The notes under the pieces are model-generated. The model ran no database searches. It saw only the letters and a program-made list of their open reading frames with translations, and was not told the origin of the DNA. The position numbers were made by a program, and so were the translations under genes. DNA of 64,000 nucleotides from Homalodisca vitripennis (Eukaryota > Arthropoda > Insecta > Hemiptera > Cicadellidae). The stretch is from positions 1 through 64,000 of the forward strand of contig NW_025778928.1 of the NCBI RefSeq assembly GCF_021130785.1, given 5' to 3'. Below are positions 12,769-25,788 of this stretch, in pieces; position 1 is the first letter of the stretch; each line of letters opens with the position of its first letter.

Positions 12769-13041
12769 AAGAATTTAAAAGAATCACGCTGAACTCAAAT
12801 AAAATTTAATTAAAAATATATAATAGCGTAACTTAAATGTTGATTTTTTGTATTTAACTTAACTGCTGAGTTTACAAAAACGACCCTTTATTGTTTTACT
12901 TCAACCTGTGGTGTGTGTGTAGAGAATCGCGTTTCTTCTTCCATTAACCTTTGTTGAATGTTTTTAATTTTTATATTTGAGGTAATAGTCGCTGAAGGAA
13001 CACCATATTCTAGTTATCGACACGGCTTTCGGAGTTTTATT
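12769..13041. other. Unassigned spacer between the Kolobok stub and the Kolobok element
   Basis: About 270 bp of AT-rich DNA containing a short gtgtgtgtgt run (about 12911-12920). It does not resemble the interior of the Kolobok element. Confidence 0.5.
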
Positions 13042-13074
13042 TTAAGGGGAGGCGGTACCCCTATCTTTGTAATG

Positions 13075-13385
13075 TTAACATAGGTACCATTATCTCAGAA
13101 ACTAATGGACCAATCAACCTAAATTTTTTTATACAACATATATAGGTATTTAAGCAACTACTGAGTTTTTTTGGTGCTTGTATCTTAAAAAATAAATTTT
13201 TATGATTTTTTTTTCAAACCCATATTGAAATATCAAACTTGGAATTTAGAATATTTTTTTTAGGTACCTAATTATAATAGGAGGCATCTCAAAAAAACTC
13301 AGTAGGTGCCAAAATACCTATATAAATGTGTGTAAAAGTTTCAAGTTGATTGTCCAAGTAGTTTCTGAGAAACGTGTACCTTTGT
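13075..13385. repeat. Subterminal inverted repeat (long hairpin) in the Kolobok element
   Basis: About 13080-13175 and 13290-13385 are diverged reverse complements. The left has ...TCAGAAACTA...CAATCAAC...TATAGGTATTT...CTACTGAG, and the right strand carries the same blocks in inverted order. The loop is about 115 bp. Confidence 0.75.
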
Positions 13386-13809
13386 GTGCAAAAACTGTAA
13401 AAAAGTAAATTTGCGGGAAATCGCAAAAAACGAATATAATGACCTATTTAGCTATGTTATATAATATTTTTACCTATATATGATATGTAATTGGTTTTTA
13501 TAATTAAATGTGATCTTTATATTAATAGAATAGGCTATATATGCTTTTAATATTTAGAATTATCTATATTGGAAAATTTGTATATCAAAAGTAACGCGAT
13601 GCGGGTTAGGCCTATAGTCATAACGGAGTGAAAGATAATACAAAAAAAATTAATTAGGCTATATTATTTCAAACATTTTTGAGTTTAGAATACATTTATA
13701 AGAGAAATAACAGAGAAAATTATGAAATAGAACTTATACCCAGCCACAAATAGAGTAAACAATAACAAAATTATAGAAGAAAAAAACATGCAATTTATTT
13801 ACCGTAGCA

Positions 13810-14220
13810 TTAGTGCATTCCTGGATCATATGCAGGCTCCTCTTCAAAATCCTCCTCAATCCTTCTTTTTAAATTCCTGGTTTGTCTCCTTGCTTGTCTT
13901 TGAAAGTCACTTATCGCACAATTTGCTCGTCGCACTCGCTCGTAGTCAAAACTTTTCATTGCGTCAATTGTCCTCTTGCAAGGTTCAATGCCTACTGCTC
14001 TAAGCATTTTGCATTTTGCTATGTTGCCATCATTAAAAGTAGAAATAGCATCATAAGCACCAAACTCAAGTGTGTTCAATGTCACAAAATCTTTTTTTGG
14101 CACTCTAGACCAGATGACATTATTGATGCTTTCATTGACATTCTGCGTCTTACCGTGTAAACATTTTCGAAGAAGGTCAGGATTTGCTAAAGCCTGAAAG
14201 ATTGGTTTCAAGGCTAACAT
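13810..14220 (-). pseudogene. Kolobok transposase, C-terminal piece
   Basis: Minus-strand frame of 136 residues, the C-terminal third of the transposase. Recognisable family blocks are KCLHGKTQNVNESINNVIW (residues about 19-37) and RVPKKDF, followed by LEFGAYDAISTFNDG. It ends in an arginine-rich tail. The N-terminal methionine is internal to the protein: homologous sequence continues upstream in another frame (14221-14340, including a CPSGENTWCKYN-like stretch). A frameshift near 14221-14347 separates it from the next piece. Confidence 0.75.
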
Positions 14221-14347
14221 TATAGATGAAGGAATGCTGTTCTTATGAGAATATGGCTCTTTAGTGTGCTTTGCCTTGTTGTATTTACACCATGTATTTT
14301 CTCCTGACGGGCAAAGGCCATGCTGAGGATTGTCGTCCGTCGAAAGT

Positions 14348-14791
14348 TTATGAAAATATATGGCCCAAAACCGCTGCCTTCATGTTCTGTAGGTTATCAG
14401 TATTTTTCCTAATAGCATTTCCATAATAGGTTTGCAATTGATCAATTATGCCATCTGTTAGTCTATTCTTTCCACCTAGTTTGCCGCCATCAGAAAGTGT
14501 TACGCCTTTTGAGTCTCTTTTTAGTTTCCTTAGCCTAGACCCCATTCTCTTTTGAATATGGCCTATACACTCCAGTTTCTGTATTTCCACTTCACCATAA
14601 GGTTTACTGTCTGCAATAGTTTTGAAACTATTTGTATCTCCATCACCTAAATACTCTAAGTACCTAACATTATACTTATTTACTGATCGGTGAAAAATAG
14701 CTAAGGCCTCCAGCTGACTCCATACCTCCGCTCGAGCCTTGATAATTTGCCGAACAAATAGCCTCATGTTTTGTTGTTTGTCCACAAACAA
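14348..14791 (-). pseudogene. Kolobok transposase, central piece
   Basis: Minus-strand frame of 147 residues. It contains YLGDGDTNSFKTI (residues about 47-59), probably carrying a catalytic aspartate, then ECIGHIQKRMGSRLRKLK and GGKNRLTDGIIDQLQTYYG, in the order typical of this transposase type. Upstream, in other frames between 14792 and 15001, lies GIDGTWQRRG (near 14880-14910), which holds the first conserved aspartate. At least two frameshifts separate this piece from the N-terminal one. Confidence 0.8.
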
Positions 14792-15001
14792 TTACAAAAT
14801 TTAGATAACACTTCTATGTCCATAACTTTTCCTGTGTCAACACTTGTACAAGTAAACAATTCCGTTTAGAGAGCTAAAGCCACGCCGTTGCCAAGTGCCA
14901 TCAATACCTACTTTTAAGTCGCGTTCGTTCTTACCTAAGGTTTTATATTTTCCTCAACAGCCTCATCCACAGCAGTTTTCATGGATTCATCCATTACCTG
15001 T

Positions 15002-15553
15002 TTAGCCTTGTCTTTTTAAAAATTTATTATATCGAAACGGTTTTGTTGGAGGTTGCGGAAGATTCATTACGCCACATAACATTTTGCCTGCAGCCATACC
15101 TTTCCCGATAGACCTCAGTCCATACACTAGTCTAATATTTACATCAAATAGAGTCTTTTTTTCTAAATTAATATTCCTAGAACTATTAAATTTATGTACA
15201 TATTTACAATGGCAACAATAAATCTCCATCTCAAAAGCCAGGCCAAAATGTTGAGCAGCACGCACTTGTAAACCACTTTTCTTGCAATTTTTACAAAGTG
15301 ATGAACTAAAAAGTTGATCTGATAAAATTTGCATGTTAATAATTTCATTGTCATAGTTTTCATCACAATTAAACATCTCATACTTATCTATGTTTATTTT
15401 CTTTGAAGAGCTTGACTGAGATTGTGTTGACATTTCAGGCCTAGGGGTAGACTCATCTTTTGACATCTCATTAGGGTTAGGACTGGCTGGTTTTCTTTTC
15501 CTACCACCAACTCCTTTACGGGGTTTAGCATAACTACTTTTAACACGAGGCAT
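15002..15553 (-). pseudogene. Kolobok transposase, N-terminal piece
   Basis: Minus-strand frame of 183 residues that starts with a plausible true ATG (MPRVKSSYAKPRKG). A basic, serine-rich tail (residues 1-50) precedes a cysteine-bearing region: CKNCKKSG (about 87-94) and CCHCKYVHKF (about 112-121), possibly a zinc-binding module. It ends with VNIRLVYGLRSIGKG and LCGVMNLPQPPTKP, the conserved entry to the transposase core. The first ~430 bp upstream to the right terminus are untranslated. This piece is intact on its own but the downstream frame is lost after about 15002. Confidence 0.75.
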
Positions 15554-15987
15554 ATTTATACATAAACAATCTTGTTAGCAATAATAAATATAAATTACTA
15601 ACTAACACTCACTATATCACTTCACAAAGCACCAAAACACTAAGCAAAACAATAAACAAACAGTATAAAGTCAGAAGCAGAACTCAAAGCTGATGAAATA
15701 GAAGTTAGTTCAGGCCTGCCAACACAACAAAAGCAAATTATAGCACACAAAAATAAAAGGTCATATGTATAATAGTACATGTGTGAATAAACGCAAGCGC
15801 TGTCACAAATTTCTTCCTGAAACATGATGTAAGCATATTTTAAAACTTTTTTTCTGTAGGTTTACAATTTTCAAATATACATGTATTATATATCATTGTG
15901 TGCAGAAAAAGCCGCTTAACATTTTTAAAAAAAATTAAAAAAAAATGTGAAAAAAATATTTTTTCTGGGGTAACCGCCTCCCCTTAA

Positions 15988-17600
15988 AGTACAATAATAT
16001 ATACCATTTTTAATTATTATTATTATTATAATCGTAATACTTTATAATAAAATTAAAAATTTTCAAATGATATTGACTTATCAACTTATCAATGTCTCAA
16101 GAATGCCACAATGGAGGTTCTAAAAATTTTCGTACGTAGTATTCTTTATTTCATACTTCGCGTGTACTGTAAAACTACTTATATTGATTTAATGAAAATG
16201 TTATTCAATTTATTTAATAAAAACCTGGAATATGTCTATTTGTTCACATATTATTTGATAAAATAGGAATTTTTGTAAGCTTTCTCTGTATTAGTTTGGT
16301 GCCGAGTAGTCTGAGCACCTCGAAGTCCAATTCTAAAAATAAAACTGCTACTTGGATCTTCTGCTATACAAGTAGCATTGACATCCGAGATGTTATGAAA
16401 ATGTTCTCGAAATGAGAATAACCAAAACTTCCTGAAATCATAAATGAATTATCTGCAAAGATGAAGAATCTGTTGAATGATTATCACTGCTGTCCCTGAT
16501 GGAACTAGTTTTGGTCCACAAGCCATTATTCTAATACATAAAGATGTAGGGATTTGCAGACATAACTTATCCTGAGCATCCTTAACTGACTCCATATTCA
16601 AATAATGACATTATCCACCCAAATCAGATTTTTACATTTTGTACTACCCACAAATTAAAATAACTCCATGGGTTTGTGTTGAATTAACTAACATAATAAC
16701 AATAATTATATTGCCCTATTAGTTTCCCAAGTGCAATGATAGTTACCAACTTCTAGTTTGACTTATGTTTTGTTTTTTGTATCATTTTTACAATATCACA
16801 AATTGCTTTTATGTAGAATGCGTTTACTTAGTAATTCATTAATTTCCAGTCCATGGTGGGAACATTTACTTTTGTGAAAATTTATTAAATTTTAGTTGAT
16901 ATCGACAGGAACATCTCATTATAGTTAGATCCTATTATTATTAGCCGCATTAAGTTTTATGTTATTATTCGTCGTTTTGTTACATATAATCACATTTACA
17001 TGATCCAAATTATGCGGTCAATGAACTGGAATAGAAGTTAGCGCTTAACACTGAAATAGCGTGATGTAATTCCAGCATTTTATAAATGTTTTGGCTGTCC
17101 ACATTTCATAAGTCTCAGTGAGTTTCAAACTCACGTGACTTCTACCATATCAACTATAGGTGGCAGCTAGACAGTTGTAGCTGTCAGGAAGTTATATGTA
17201 ATAACACTCCTTGACTCTGTATTTATACGATCCTGTCAGTCTGCACATGTGTAAGTTTCTTACAGTAAACAGAGCTTATTTTAGGCGAAGCTTATCACTA
17301 GACGGTCTGCAAAACTTTCATTTCCAATAGCCGTCTATCCAGGCGAGAAAGATTAACTAACTTGACTAACCTATACACTTGACATTTTGTATGAATTGTA
17401 GGCAATATTGAATTCAATGATAAAGCATGCCACCCTACTACTATTAGACCAAGCCTGAAATATGCGCAGAATAAAGTTTATAAAATCATAACAACGTTTC
17501 ATTAAAAACAACCAATCGTCACACTCAGAAATTAATGTCAAATCAACGTCAGGTAAACATTTACAGACAGAAAATATATCAGGAAGGAAATTTATATGAG
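15988..17600. other. Unassigned AT-rich DNA
   Basis: No feature recognised apart from a short ATT repeat near 16013-16030. Confidence 0.5.
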
Positions 17601-20600
17601 ATCTATTAAAATGTAACTTTAAAAACATCTAATGACCAACCTAGGCAGGGATTGGGACTGCCTGTGCTTAAAACAGTAGCCGTGCATTCATCACTGTTCA
17701 TCACTAGAACCAACAGCAATTGCTGCAGTGACACTGTTCTGCGCACCCAGGTTAGAGCATTACACATTACTAGGGCCAGTCCTGGAGCAGGTAGTCGCCC
17801 TTCTAACATGTAATACTCCCCTCCCTTATTAGGTTGGTTATTTGAGATATTTAGGATATGTTACGTGTGCTGCAATCTACCGCAGAAAATATGCATTTTT
17901 TCCTCAACAAGAGAAGAATGTAGATCCCTAAATTCTCATTAAGACGTATTGCACTTTACAGTGTAAATACTTGATAACAGCGTTTAATGTTTTCAGATTA
18001 TATTATTTTTTAATTATTATTGAAGTCTGAGTAGATTTTGACAATGAAAGAGTATTTGATATGAAAAACCGGTTGATATTAAAAGGCAATTTATTCAATT
18101 CTCGGTTGCAATTTAAGTTATATAAATATACAGCTTACTCCATATATTAATAAATTTTGCTGTCTATACCATCTCGAATTCCAACCAATCTTTCAAGTGC
18201 ACAATGTGCTTACTTTGAGAGATGTATCAATATTATTATAGATACGTTTGAAATATTACTAGTATCTGATATGATAAGAATTCCACGTTCCCAGATACAA
18301 AACGATAAGAATAGTGTTACATTAGGCTACCTAGCTGAAGTAGTCTAAGCCCATTTTTTATTTCTAAACTTCTGTTCCACTATGATCGATAGTGAATGTC
18401 CGATGACACTCTTTGGTTGATAAAAGAACCCCGCTTCTGACAAGTGGCACGAGATACTGTTAACGCTTGTAACCTTTGTATATTTAGATGTAATCTAAAT
18501 AAGAATGCACTAACATTAATGCTTTTAAACATAAACATCTAGTACAGCTCTTACAACATTGTCTAGTTGAATCAGATAGTACAGTTACAACGCAGGGTGA
18601 CCAACGCGTGTTCATATAAAGCTTATAAATGACACAATCAATCTGAATTTACTGGTTGACCTGGAAGATATCGATTGTCAACCACGCTACTTTTAGTAGA
18701 ATCAAAAACGACACAGCATCGAAAGGAATACAAAATATAAAACAGTAATTACATGCACATAAACATACAATACAGTGAGTGAGTTATAGTACTTCTGCTG
18801 TTCTACAGGTAAATAAGTCAAAGCCATGAGTTGCTACAATCTAAACTCAAGGCGTAATTGTTTAAAACACTTTTATTCACACAACATATACAGCCATACA
18901 TACAAGACAACATCTAGGTGAATTGTATTCAATGAAAATTGTGATGTTTTGACTTATCCATTTGAAGAATATCCCAGCTAAAACGACAGAGGTTATCCGT
19001 GGTGTTCTGTTCATTGGTCGGAAGAAGACTGAATGTTAACTTAGCTAAATTTTCCGTATCAAATTGAAGCCAAATTACTTACAATGCCACTGTCCGAAAA
19101 CATTTTTTAAAGGTATTAGGTTTTAACATTTTGTTTTCATGGTAACGAGGAATAATTATTGTTTGTTAAGAAATAGAACAAGCGTAAAGCTCAAATTAGT
19201 CATATACATTCTTTTAGGAAGAGAGAATTAATTACACAAGGACAATGAATAAATACATATTTATTTCCTCATAGAAATAAAGATCACACATATATACAAA
19301 AATTCGTCTAGGCATTACTAAAATGTTTTTATCATGAGTAGTCATGGTTGCAACAAGTTGAGTGCATCATTTTGACACATGACAGAGTATCATATTTAGC
19401 TATAGTTATAAAATTGCATCTAATCTTAGTGAGCTCTGTTACGTAATATGTGGTGTAGAGTACATCAACCTCGAATATTGAGAAATATTTGGAGAGAGAG
19501 TTAACAATTCGTGTTGTCCATTCGTAAGAGGTTCGGATTCCCTGTAAAAATGTCTTTGTTTCCGCTGAGAAAGTCACAATACAATACCGGTCATACACAT
19601 CATTTTATTAGTTTTCTAACAGCCATTGATTAGTTTACTTCTATTTAGCGTATATATTGTAATACTCGTGTAATAATATATATTTAATTATAGATTACAT
19701 AAATGTAAAATAATAAATGATAAACTCTTCTGGCATTTTTATTTTGGAAATGAACACTTTAAAAATATAATTCCTTTTAATAATGAAATTTGTAAAAATA
19801 ACAATACTTGCATCTGTGAATAAATCAAATTAATATGTATCTGAACGAAACTGCGTATTTTCAATGCATTCCATCACAGTTGGACAGTTTATTTCACACA
19901 AACTTCAATTATAAATGTATAAAAATGATATGGCCTTGTGCAAACATTGAAATATATTCACATTAGTGCACAGGGATATCGTTAAAAAATGTTTTATTGA
20001 GTGCACATTCAGGCCAGTGTAAATAAACGGTTTCACATCTCTGCAAAAAAACAACAAAAAAGTTTGTGTTAGCCAGGTCTGTCCGCCGCACCTTGCCCAT
20101 CCTATAACTGTTTTTAAAGAATGGAAAGTGATAAAACAGTTTTTCTTTGTTTTATTAAAGCATACAAGTTGGAGAAATATGTCCACTATCCATTAACAGT
20201 AAAATCACGAGATGTGTTAAAAGGCTTGTAGTTATGGAGACTAAAATGTTATCACACGTTTGTCCAGCATTTATATGAGGAAAAGCCAATATATGCCGAC
20301 CATGCCAGGACAAAACGTATTCGGTTGAAAAAGAGATTGTTTGTTTAGTTTTATTTTACGTTCACTTGAAATATCACCTCATTCTAGATGGTCAAGTTAC
20401 GTAATTATTTATTTTTTATTATATTTCTAATGGCACAAATAAGGTTACGTGACATTTTAGTATTTTTTCCAATTGGAGCCAATGATATAATGCTAGATTC
20501 AAATCACTATCAAAAATCTTTATTCAAATTCGTAACTTCAATTTCAAGTTCAAAAACATGTATTATAGAAATATACTGTACAGTGCATACTCCATGAGTT

Positions 20601-21640
20601 CTGTTGAACTCGTGTGGAATATAAACTCAAAGCAAAGATATGCTTGTGTAAGTTCAGTGGTACAGAGGCAACATTATTGTTTTTGATTATGCATAGTTTC
20701 ATCTACTCTAAGGACAACCTAAGGCACAGTATTCAGTTACCACATACTTACAGCAGATTACAATCACCTGTTTCTCTGACAGATAACTAACTGCAACTCA
20801 TTAGATACTTACTTGGTAGGAAAGCTTTCCAGAGAAGTCTTATACCCGTCGCTCTACCCAAAACCTATGTCGTTCTAAAAAAAAAACTCATAAGACTTTT
20901 GCAGACTAATAAACGTTTTATAAAATTAAAGAATTATTCCTAACATGTAACTTTTCTACTTTAATATTATTATTTTCTTTATTGCTTAACCTTGGTGATG
21001 ACGTATTAATTTTCATCAGAAATGAACTATTTGGATCATGAACGAACTTCCTTTGGTTTAATGCTCAACTTCTCAGTGTTGGGTTATTGCTATGAATTAT
21101 CGATAATGTTACAGAATGAATTAACTTATTGTCAATTTATAACTAAAGCATAGGCTAAGCTAAAAAAGTACTGAATAATTTTACAAATTTATGATCAGAA
21201 AATATTTTTCTCTGCGTTACCCAATTTCGAGTATAATGTCTTATTTCAAAACTTTCCGTAACTTGGTGCGTTTTATAATCACATTGCTCTATTTGATTTG
21301 TTTCATGATCTCTTCAGCTGAGATATGTGTAAAACACGTTACTCATGTTTTGTAAGTTACTTACAGAGTGTATTTAGATACACTGAAAAAGTTCACGAGT
21401 TTAATTCCGGTATCAAAAGAAAATCAAAAGTTTTTCATAAATTGTTTTTCTAAAATACGTCGTTTTCTGTCCACGGTTTGTTTTGGATTTTACATTAGGT
21501 TCGTTTCCAAGCAACAAGTAAAGTTTAACCAATACAAATTTAAATTTACAAAGTATTTTATACTATTAAGAAGTCATAATTAACAAAAAAATAATTATTT
21601 TTTAACCTAATATAAAACGTAGAGCACTCGTGAGAAGAGT
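17601..21640. other. Unassigned DNA with a few isolated short frames
   Basis: Two minus-strand frames are less AT-biased than their surroundings: 17606-17809 (67 residues) and 19332-19598 (88 residues, beginning MYDRYCIVTFSAETKTF). Neither has a motif I recognise, and neither is flanked by convincing splice sites, so I do not call genes. The rest is AT-rich without features. Confidence 0.4.
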
Positions 21641-21650
21641 AGATTCAATG

Positions 21651-22030
21651 AGAATGTTAAGTACGGCTCCAGTTCACCTTCCGTTTAGTATAACGTCTGA
21701 AGTCTAACGCTGTGACAGATTTGACTTCTAGAATCTGGAATCAACATCCATCTGAAGAGATCCAAAACAGTCTGAGGCGAAGAACCTCAAAACGAACTCT
21801 CTACATAGTTTTGACATCAGTGACAACTGGACTAGAAACAAATGTAATCAACATGAAGTTGGTGTTCTCATTATCTCATCAGGTGTACAATTGAGGGTAC
21901 TACGATATTTCTGAGATGAACTTAAATCATAGATGCGCAACCGTGTTTTCTACTTGTTACCGTAGAGTAATGGTGGGACTGCGGAAGGTGCACTAAGTGG
22001 AAGGTGAGCTGGAGCTAAAGTTAACATTCT
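21651..22030. repeat. MITE-like inverted-repeat unit, about 380 bp
   Basis: The left arm 21651-21693 (agaatgttaa...ggctccagttcaccttcc) pairs with the right arm 21991-22030 (ggaaggtgagctggagctaa...ttaacattct) with a few mismatches. No transposase lies inside. A target duplication could not be fixed. Confidence 0.55.
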
Positions 22031-23770
22031 TACTAATTTAAAACCTTTTTATTGCATATCATAAGTTTATTTTTAAGTTTCGATCGTTTCATCAAGATTG
22101 TATATGAATATCTTTACGTTATGTAATAAGGTTTCAAGCCTATCACTACAACAATGAAATCAAAAGTACAGAAATAATTCTAAACCATAGAAAATCACTT
22201 TACAGCAACGTTTGTTTTGTCAAACATTTAATAAAAGTATTTGAATTGCTATTGACTGCCGAGTACATCCGAATAATCCTAGTGTATTTCACGGGGTGTA
22301 ACAAGACTCAATTATACGTAGTAAAAAGTTTATACTGCTATGGTGTTAAGACGTCATTCATAAACTTGAGTTTCAAATGACTATTGTATTTTCCGAATTG
22401 TGAAAAATAAATTCATTCGTAACTAACTCACGGAAAATGCTACAACTTATTTTGTGTTTTACAATAATCTTTAGATTTTTGTACATTTTGTATGCAGAAT
22501 ATACCTTTTATGAAATGCAATATTAAAGTATCAAGAGGGGTTTTTTTTTTACTTTTTTAGTAAGAACAAGGTTTTTTTTATTTGTGGTTTCTTACAATAA
22601 TAGTTTATAGTAAACATTTCTAACTTCTAGCTTTAATTTATACTTTGAAAAACAAGTTAATGCAAAAAACGCAAACTTTACGGGCGGACTAAAAGTTTTA
22701 GAGCATGTTTTTGTGGGAACATTTTGGTTTGTTACGACCCCAGAAACAAACTTTTGAAGTATTTTAATTAAATCCAGAATAGCATCCCATGCGTCCAATA
22801 AAACAAATTATACCATTTCATATTTATATTTAATCTAAACATATAAAACTCGTATTGTCTTCCTTTTTCAAGACACTTTTTCTCAATAATCAACTTGATA
22901 GTATAAGGATGGTAAAAATTAGTGTTTAGTTGTGCAGGCTACTTATTATATAGGATCTTTAACGAATAAAAGAAATCAAAGGTAATGAAACGAAATAAAT
23001 ACCAAAGCATCAATAAATCTGTATTAGTTCATAGACAGTAGGGCTGGAGGCAGAGGTTTGCTGCGGGAGAATGCAAAAGCGTACTTTGCTTCTCTAACCA
23101 AGCGAGAGTTTGTCACTTCAATGGAAACTCTGTTTACTTCATAGATTAGAACGCTCCAAGCGATTTTAATATTACTTTATTCAGTTTCTGTAGTTTATCA
23201 AAGGGAATGGGTATAATATCATTAAAAGAACACCATCATGAGGAGATATCATTTAAAATTTCAAAAGAGATTTTCCAACAGAAGTTTTCTTATCTCTACT
23301 TCATACTTGTGTATGATATATTTGTAGGCGTGGTGAACATTTTATACCATATAATAAATCGACCATATCACGTATACTTGCCTCCAGAAACATTTAGTAA
23401 CATCTGTAACTATTTTGCTTAAAATCTCCAACAAAGACCAAACACAAAATATGTTTTTTGTTATTGAAAACAATTCTCTACTCTTGCTTAATCTTGAACC
23501 AAACTTTAAATGTCATCTTTTGAGGTGCAGTACTTTAGACAACATCCAAAAAAGGGAAACACAAAACTGCATTCAAGGAAACATCAGCATTCATGGCTAA
23601 CATGAATAATTAAGGATGGGAGTGTTGTCTGTCATTTAGATTTACTCTATTGAGTAATTTTTACTCCACTCTTAAAGACTCGTGATATATTCACAACATT
23701 TTTGTAACTAAAACATTTAAAAAACTTGATCAGGGACAGAAACAGAAAATACCACATTTTTCATGTTATA
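22031..23770. other. Unassigned AT-rich DNA
   Basis: No gene recognised. A less AT-rich patch at 23040-23110 could not be named. Confidence 0.5.
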
Positions 23771-24266
23771 CAGGGTGATTCATGAAGTTCTCCCCCCACT
23801 TCTACAGCACATTTTACTAGTAAAAATAATGAAAAAATGTTATATAAACATAGGTCCGAAAACGCTTCGTTAGAGAGTTTACAGCTAGCGAAAGATTTCG
23901 CCTGCATTCCTGGGTAAAGAGTAAAATAAAGCCATACTGAACTTTTGGAAAGGTTAATTAAGTAAGAAATATCATAGATTCTTATGTATTTTTACCTGAT
24001 AAAGCTAATAAAATAGGTTTCAGAACTGTATCTGTAGTAGTTTTTTAGGGATTCAGGGTTAAATGCAAAAAAATTGGGGCACGAAACAATGTTTTTTTTA
24101 AGTTTGATGTACAATAACTTTGTTAAATTGGTAATAAATACATAAAATCAACAAACATTAATTGTAGAGAATTTAATTCTGAGAAAATTGATATAATCAA
24201 AGTCTAAAATAAAACAGAAATAAGTACCAAAAAATCGATTTTTATTCAGTATAATACATTACTAGT
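23771..24266 (+). repeat. Left terminal inverted repeat of the DD41D mariner
   Basis: About 496 bp, nearly the exact reverse complement of 25789-26281. It includes shared internal blocks such as ggggcacgaaacaatg (reverse complement of cattgtttcgtgcccc). Confidence 0.9.
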
Positions 24267-24309
24267 TTTAAGCAAAATTAATCAGGTTGGGCCAACCGTA
24301 CGCACCTTT

Positions 24310-25365
24310 TTATAACAGATGTTCGAAAATGAGGCCATCATTATCAATACATTTTGCAGCACGTTTGTGTATTGCTTTTGTTGCGTTTCTTAATTTATCA
24401 GGACTTCCCTGTATCTGCACAGCCGAATCCATAATACGGGCAATTAATTCGTCACGAGAATTCACTTTTGTCTTGTATACAATGTCTTTCATCCATCCCC
24501 AGATGCAATAATCCAATGGAGATAGATCTGGTGATCTTGGTGGCCAAGGGTGAGGCCCTCCACGACCAATCCAGTGTCCAGGAAATTGATGATTTAAGTA
24601 AGCAGAAACGGCACGTGAAAAGTGGGGAGGTGCTCCGTCATGCTGGAAGTACAAATTTTGTCTGAGATGTAAAGGAACATTCTCTAACAGCTGCGGCAAC
24701 TCTTCTTGAAGGAAATGCAAATATAACTCAGCATTTAGGCGTCCAGGTAATATGAAAGGTCCAATCAGCCGATTGTGCAAAAGGCCACACCAGACATTGA
24801 CGCTAAATCGGTGTTGAAAGTTCTGTTCCACTACCTCATGTGGATTTTCTTCTGCCCATGAGTGTTCATTGTGCAAGTTATTGACACCATCCCGAGTGAA
24901 TTGTGCCTCATCCGTAAACAAAATACGCTTGTAGAGTTGATTAATAATATTCAAAAAGTTTCAAAACTCCAAGCGAAGCGGACTATCCCCTAGCTGTAGA
25001 TGTTAAACCTTTTGTTTATGAAACGGATAAAATTTGTTTCGATTAAGTGACCTCCACACCGTTGACTGCGAAACTCCTATCCGCCTAGAAATACGTCGTG
25101 TACTTACACCTGGACTGCGATGAACAGCATTAATAACAATATCATCATTAAGTTGGACAGCTCGTTCATAATTGGTTCTAGTACTTGGTAGTGATCCTGT
25201 TTCCCGAAGAGTACGAAAAGTTCCTGAAATTGTTTTGGTATCTGGAATCCTCCTATTAGGGTAACGTAGTTCATATTCTTCTACAGCAGCTCTAGCATTA
25301 CCATTACAGTAACCCAAAATAAAAACCATATCAGCGTATTCCTCTGATGTAAATAAGTAAGGCAT
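24310..25365 (-). pseudogene. DD41D mariner-type transposase with two in-frame stop codons
   Basis: A cut-and-paste transposase acting on the flanking inverted repeats. The minus-strand frame runs from ATG at 25365 to TAA at 24310-24312 (351 codons). Residues 1-120 hold a helix-turn-helix region of the type called DUF4817 in insects (FTSEEYADMVFILGYCNGNA, later VSTRRISRRIGVSQSTVWRS). The catalytic aspartates are in FTDEAQF (24910-24912), QHDGAPPHFS (24637-24639) and SPDLSPLDYCIWGW (24511-24513), with 41 residues between the second and third. The frame is continuous but has TAA at 25003-25005 and TGA at 24961-24963, each explained by a single substitution. A functional protein is not expected from this copy. 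Confidence 0.93.
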
Positions 25366-25788
25366 TTTTTCGCTGAATAAACAATCGAATTATAACTCAC
25401 AGAAAAAATTGCATTTAATAACACGATTCACAGAACCCGATCTCCTGCTGTAGCTTGCAAAACACCACTAATACACAGTTCTAACGTAACAGTACAGAAT
25501 ACCATTGTTGATCAGCTGTTATTTCGTGCGTTACCAACTTAGAAATTAATAAAACAAAAAACTGCATTTCGATGATTAGTAAACAATAATGGGAAAATAT
25601 TTGCTTCATTTATTTGATGTAAATTTTTATTAAAAAAAAATACAACGTAATAAAACATGATATTTTTATTTACAAACAAATTTATTTAACAGTTCATCTT
25701 GTTTTCTCAATTTATCTCATCATTAAGGAACAAACATTTTGTTTTTGTTTTATTTTAACTAAATACCGTACGGTATTTCTTTATAGCT

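Larger units (their letters stand above)
13042..15987 (-). mobile_element. Kolobok-type DNA transposon, 2.94 kb, with TTAA target duplication
   Basis: The element spans 13046-15983, bounded by TTAA at 13042-13045 and 15984-15987. Its termini are inverted: GGGGAGGCGGTACCCC on the left and GGGGAGGCGG-T-TACCCC on the right strand, a 16/17-bp repeat with one indel. Inside is a minus-strand transposase of the type labelled Mutator-like transposase domain, which I associate with the Kolobok superfamily, known for TTAA duplication. The transposase is in three main pieces separated by frameshifts, so the copy is probably not autonomous. A 300-bp subterminal inverted repeat lies near the left end. Confidence 0.8.

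Noticed and set aside
17606..17809. 67-codon minus-strand frame considered as a host exon
   Set aside because: Less AT-biased than its surroundings, but no domain, no convincing splice sites and no neighbouring exon.
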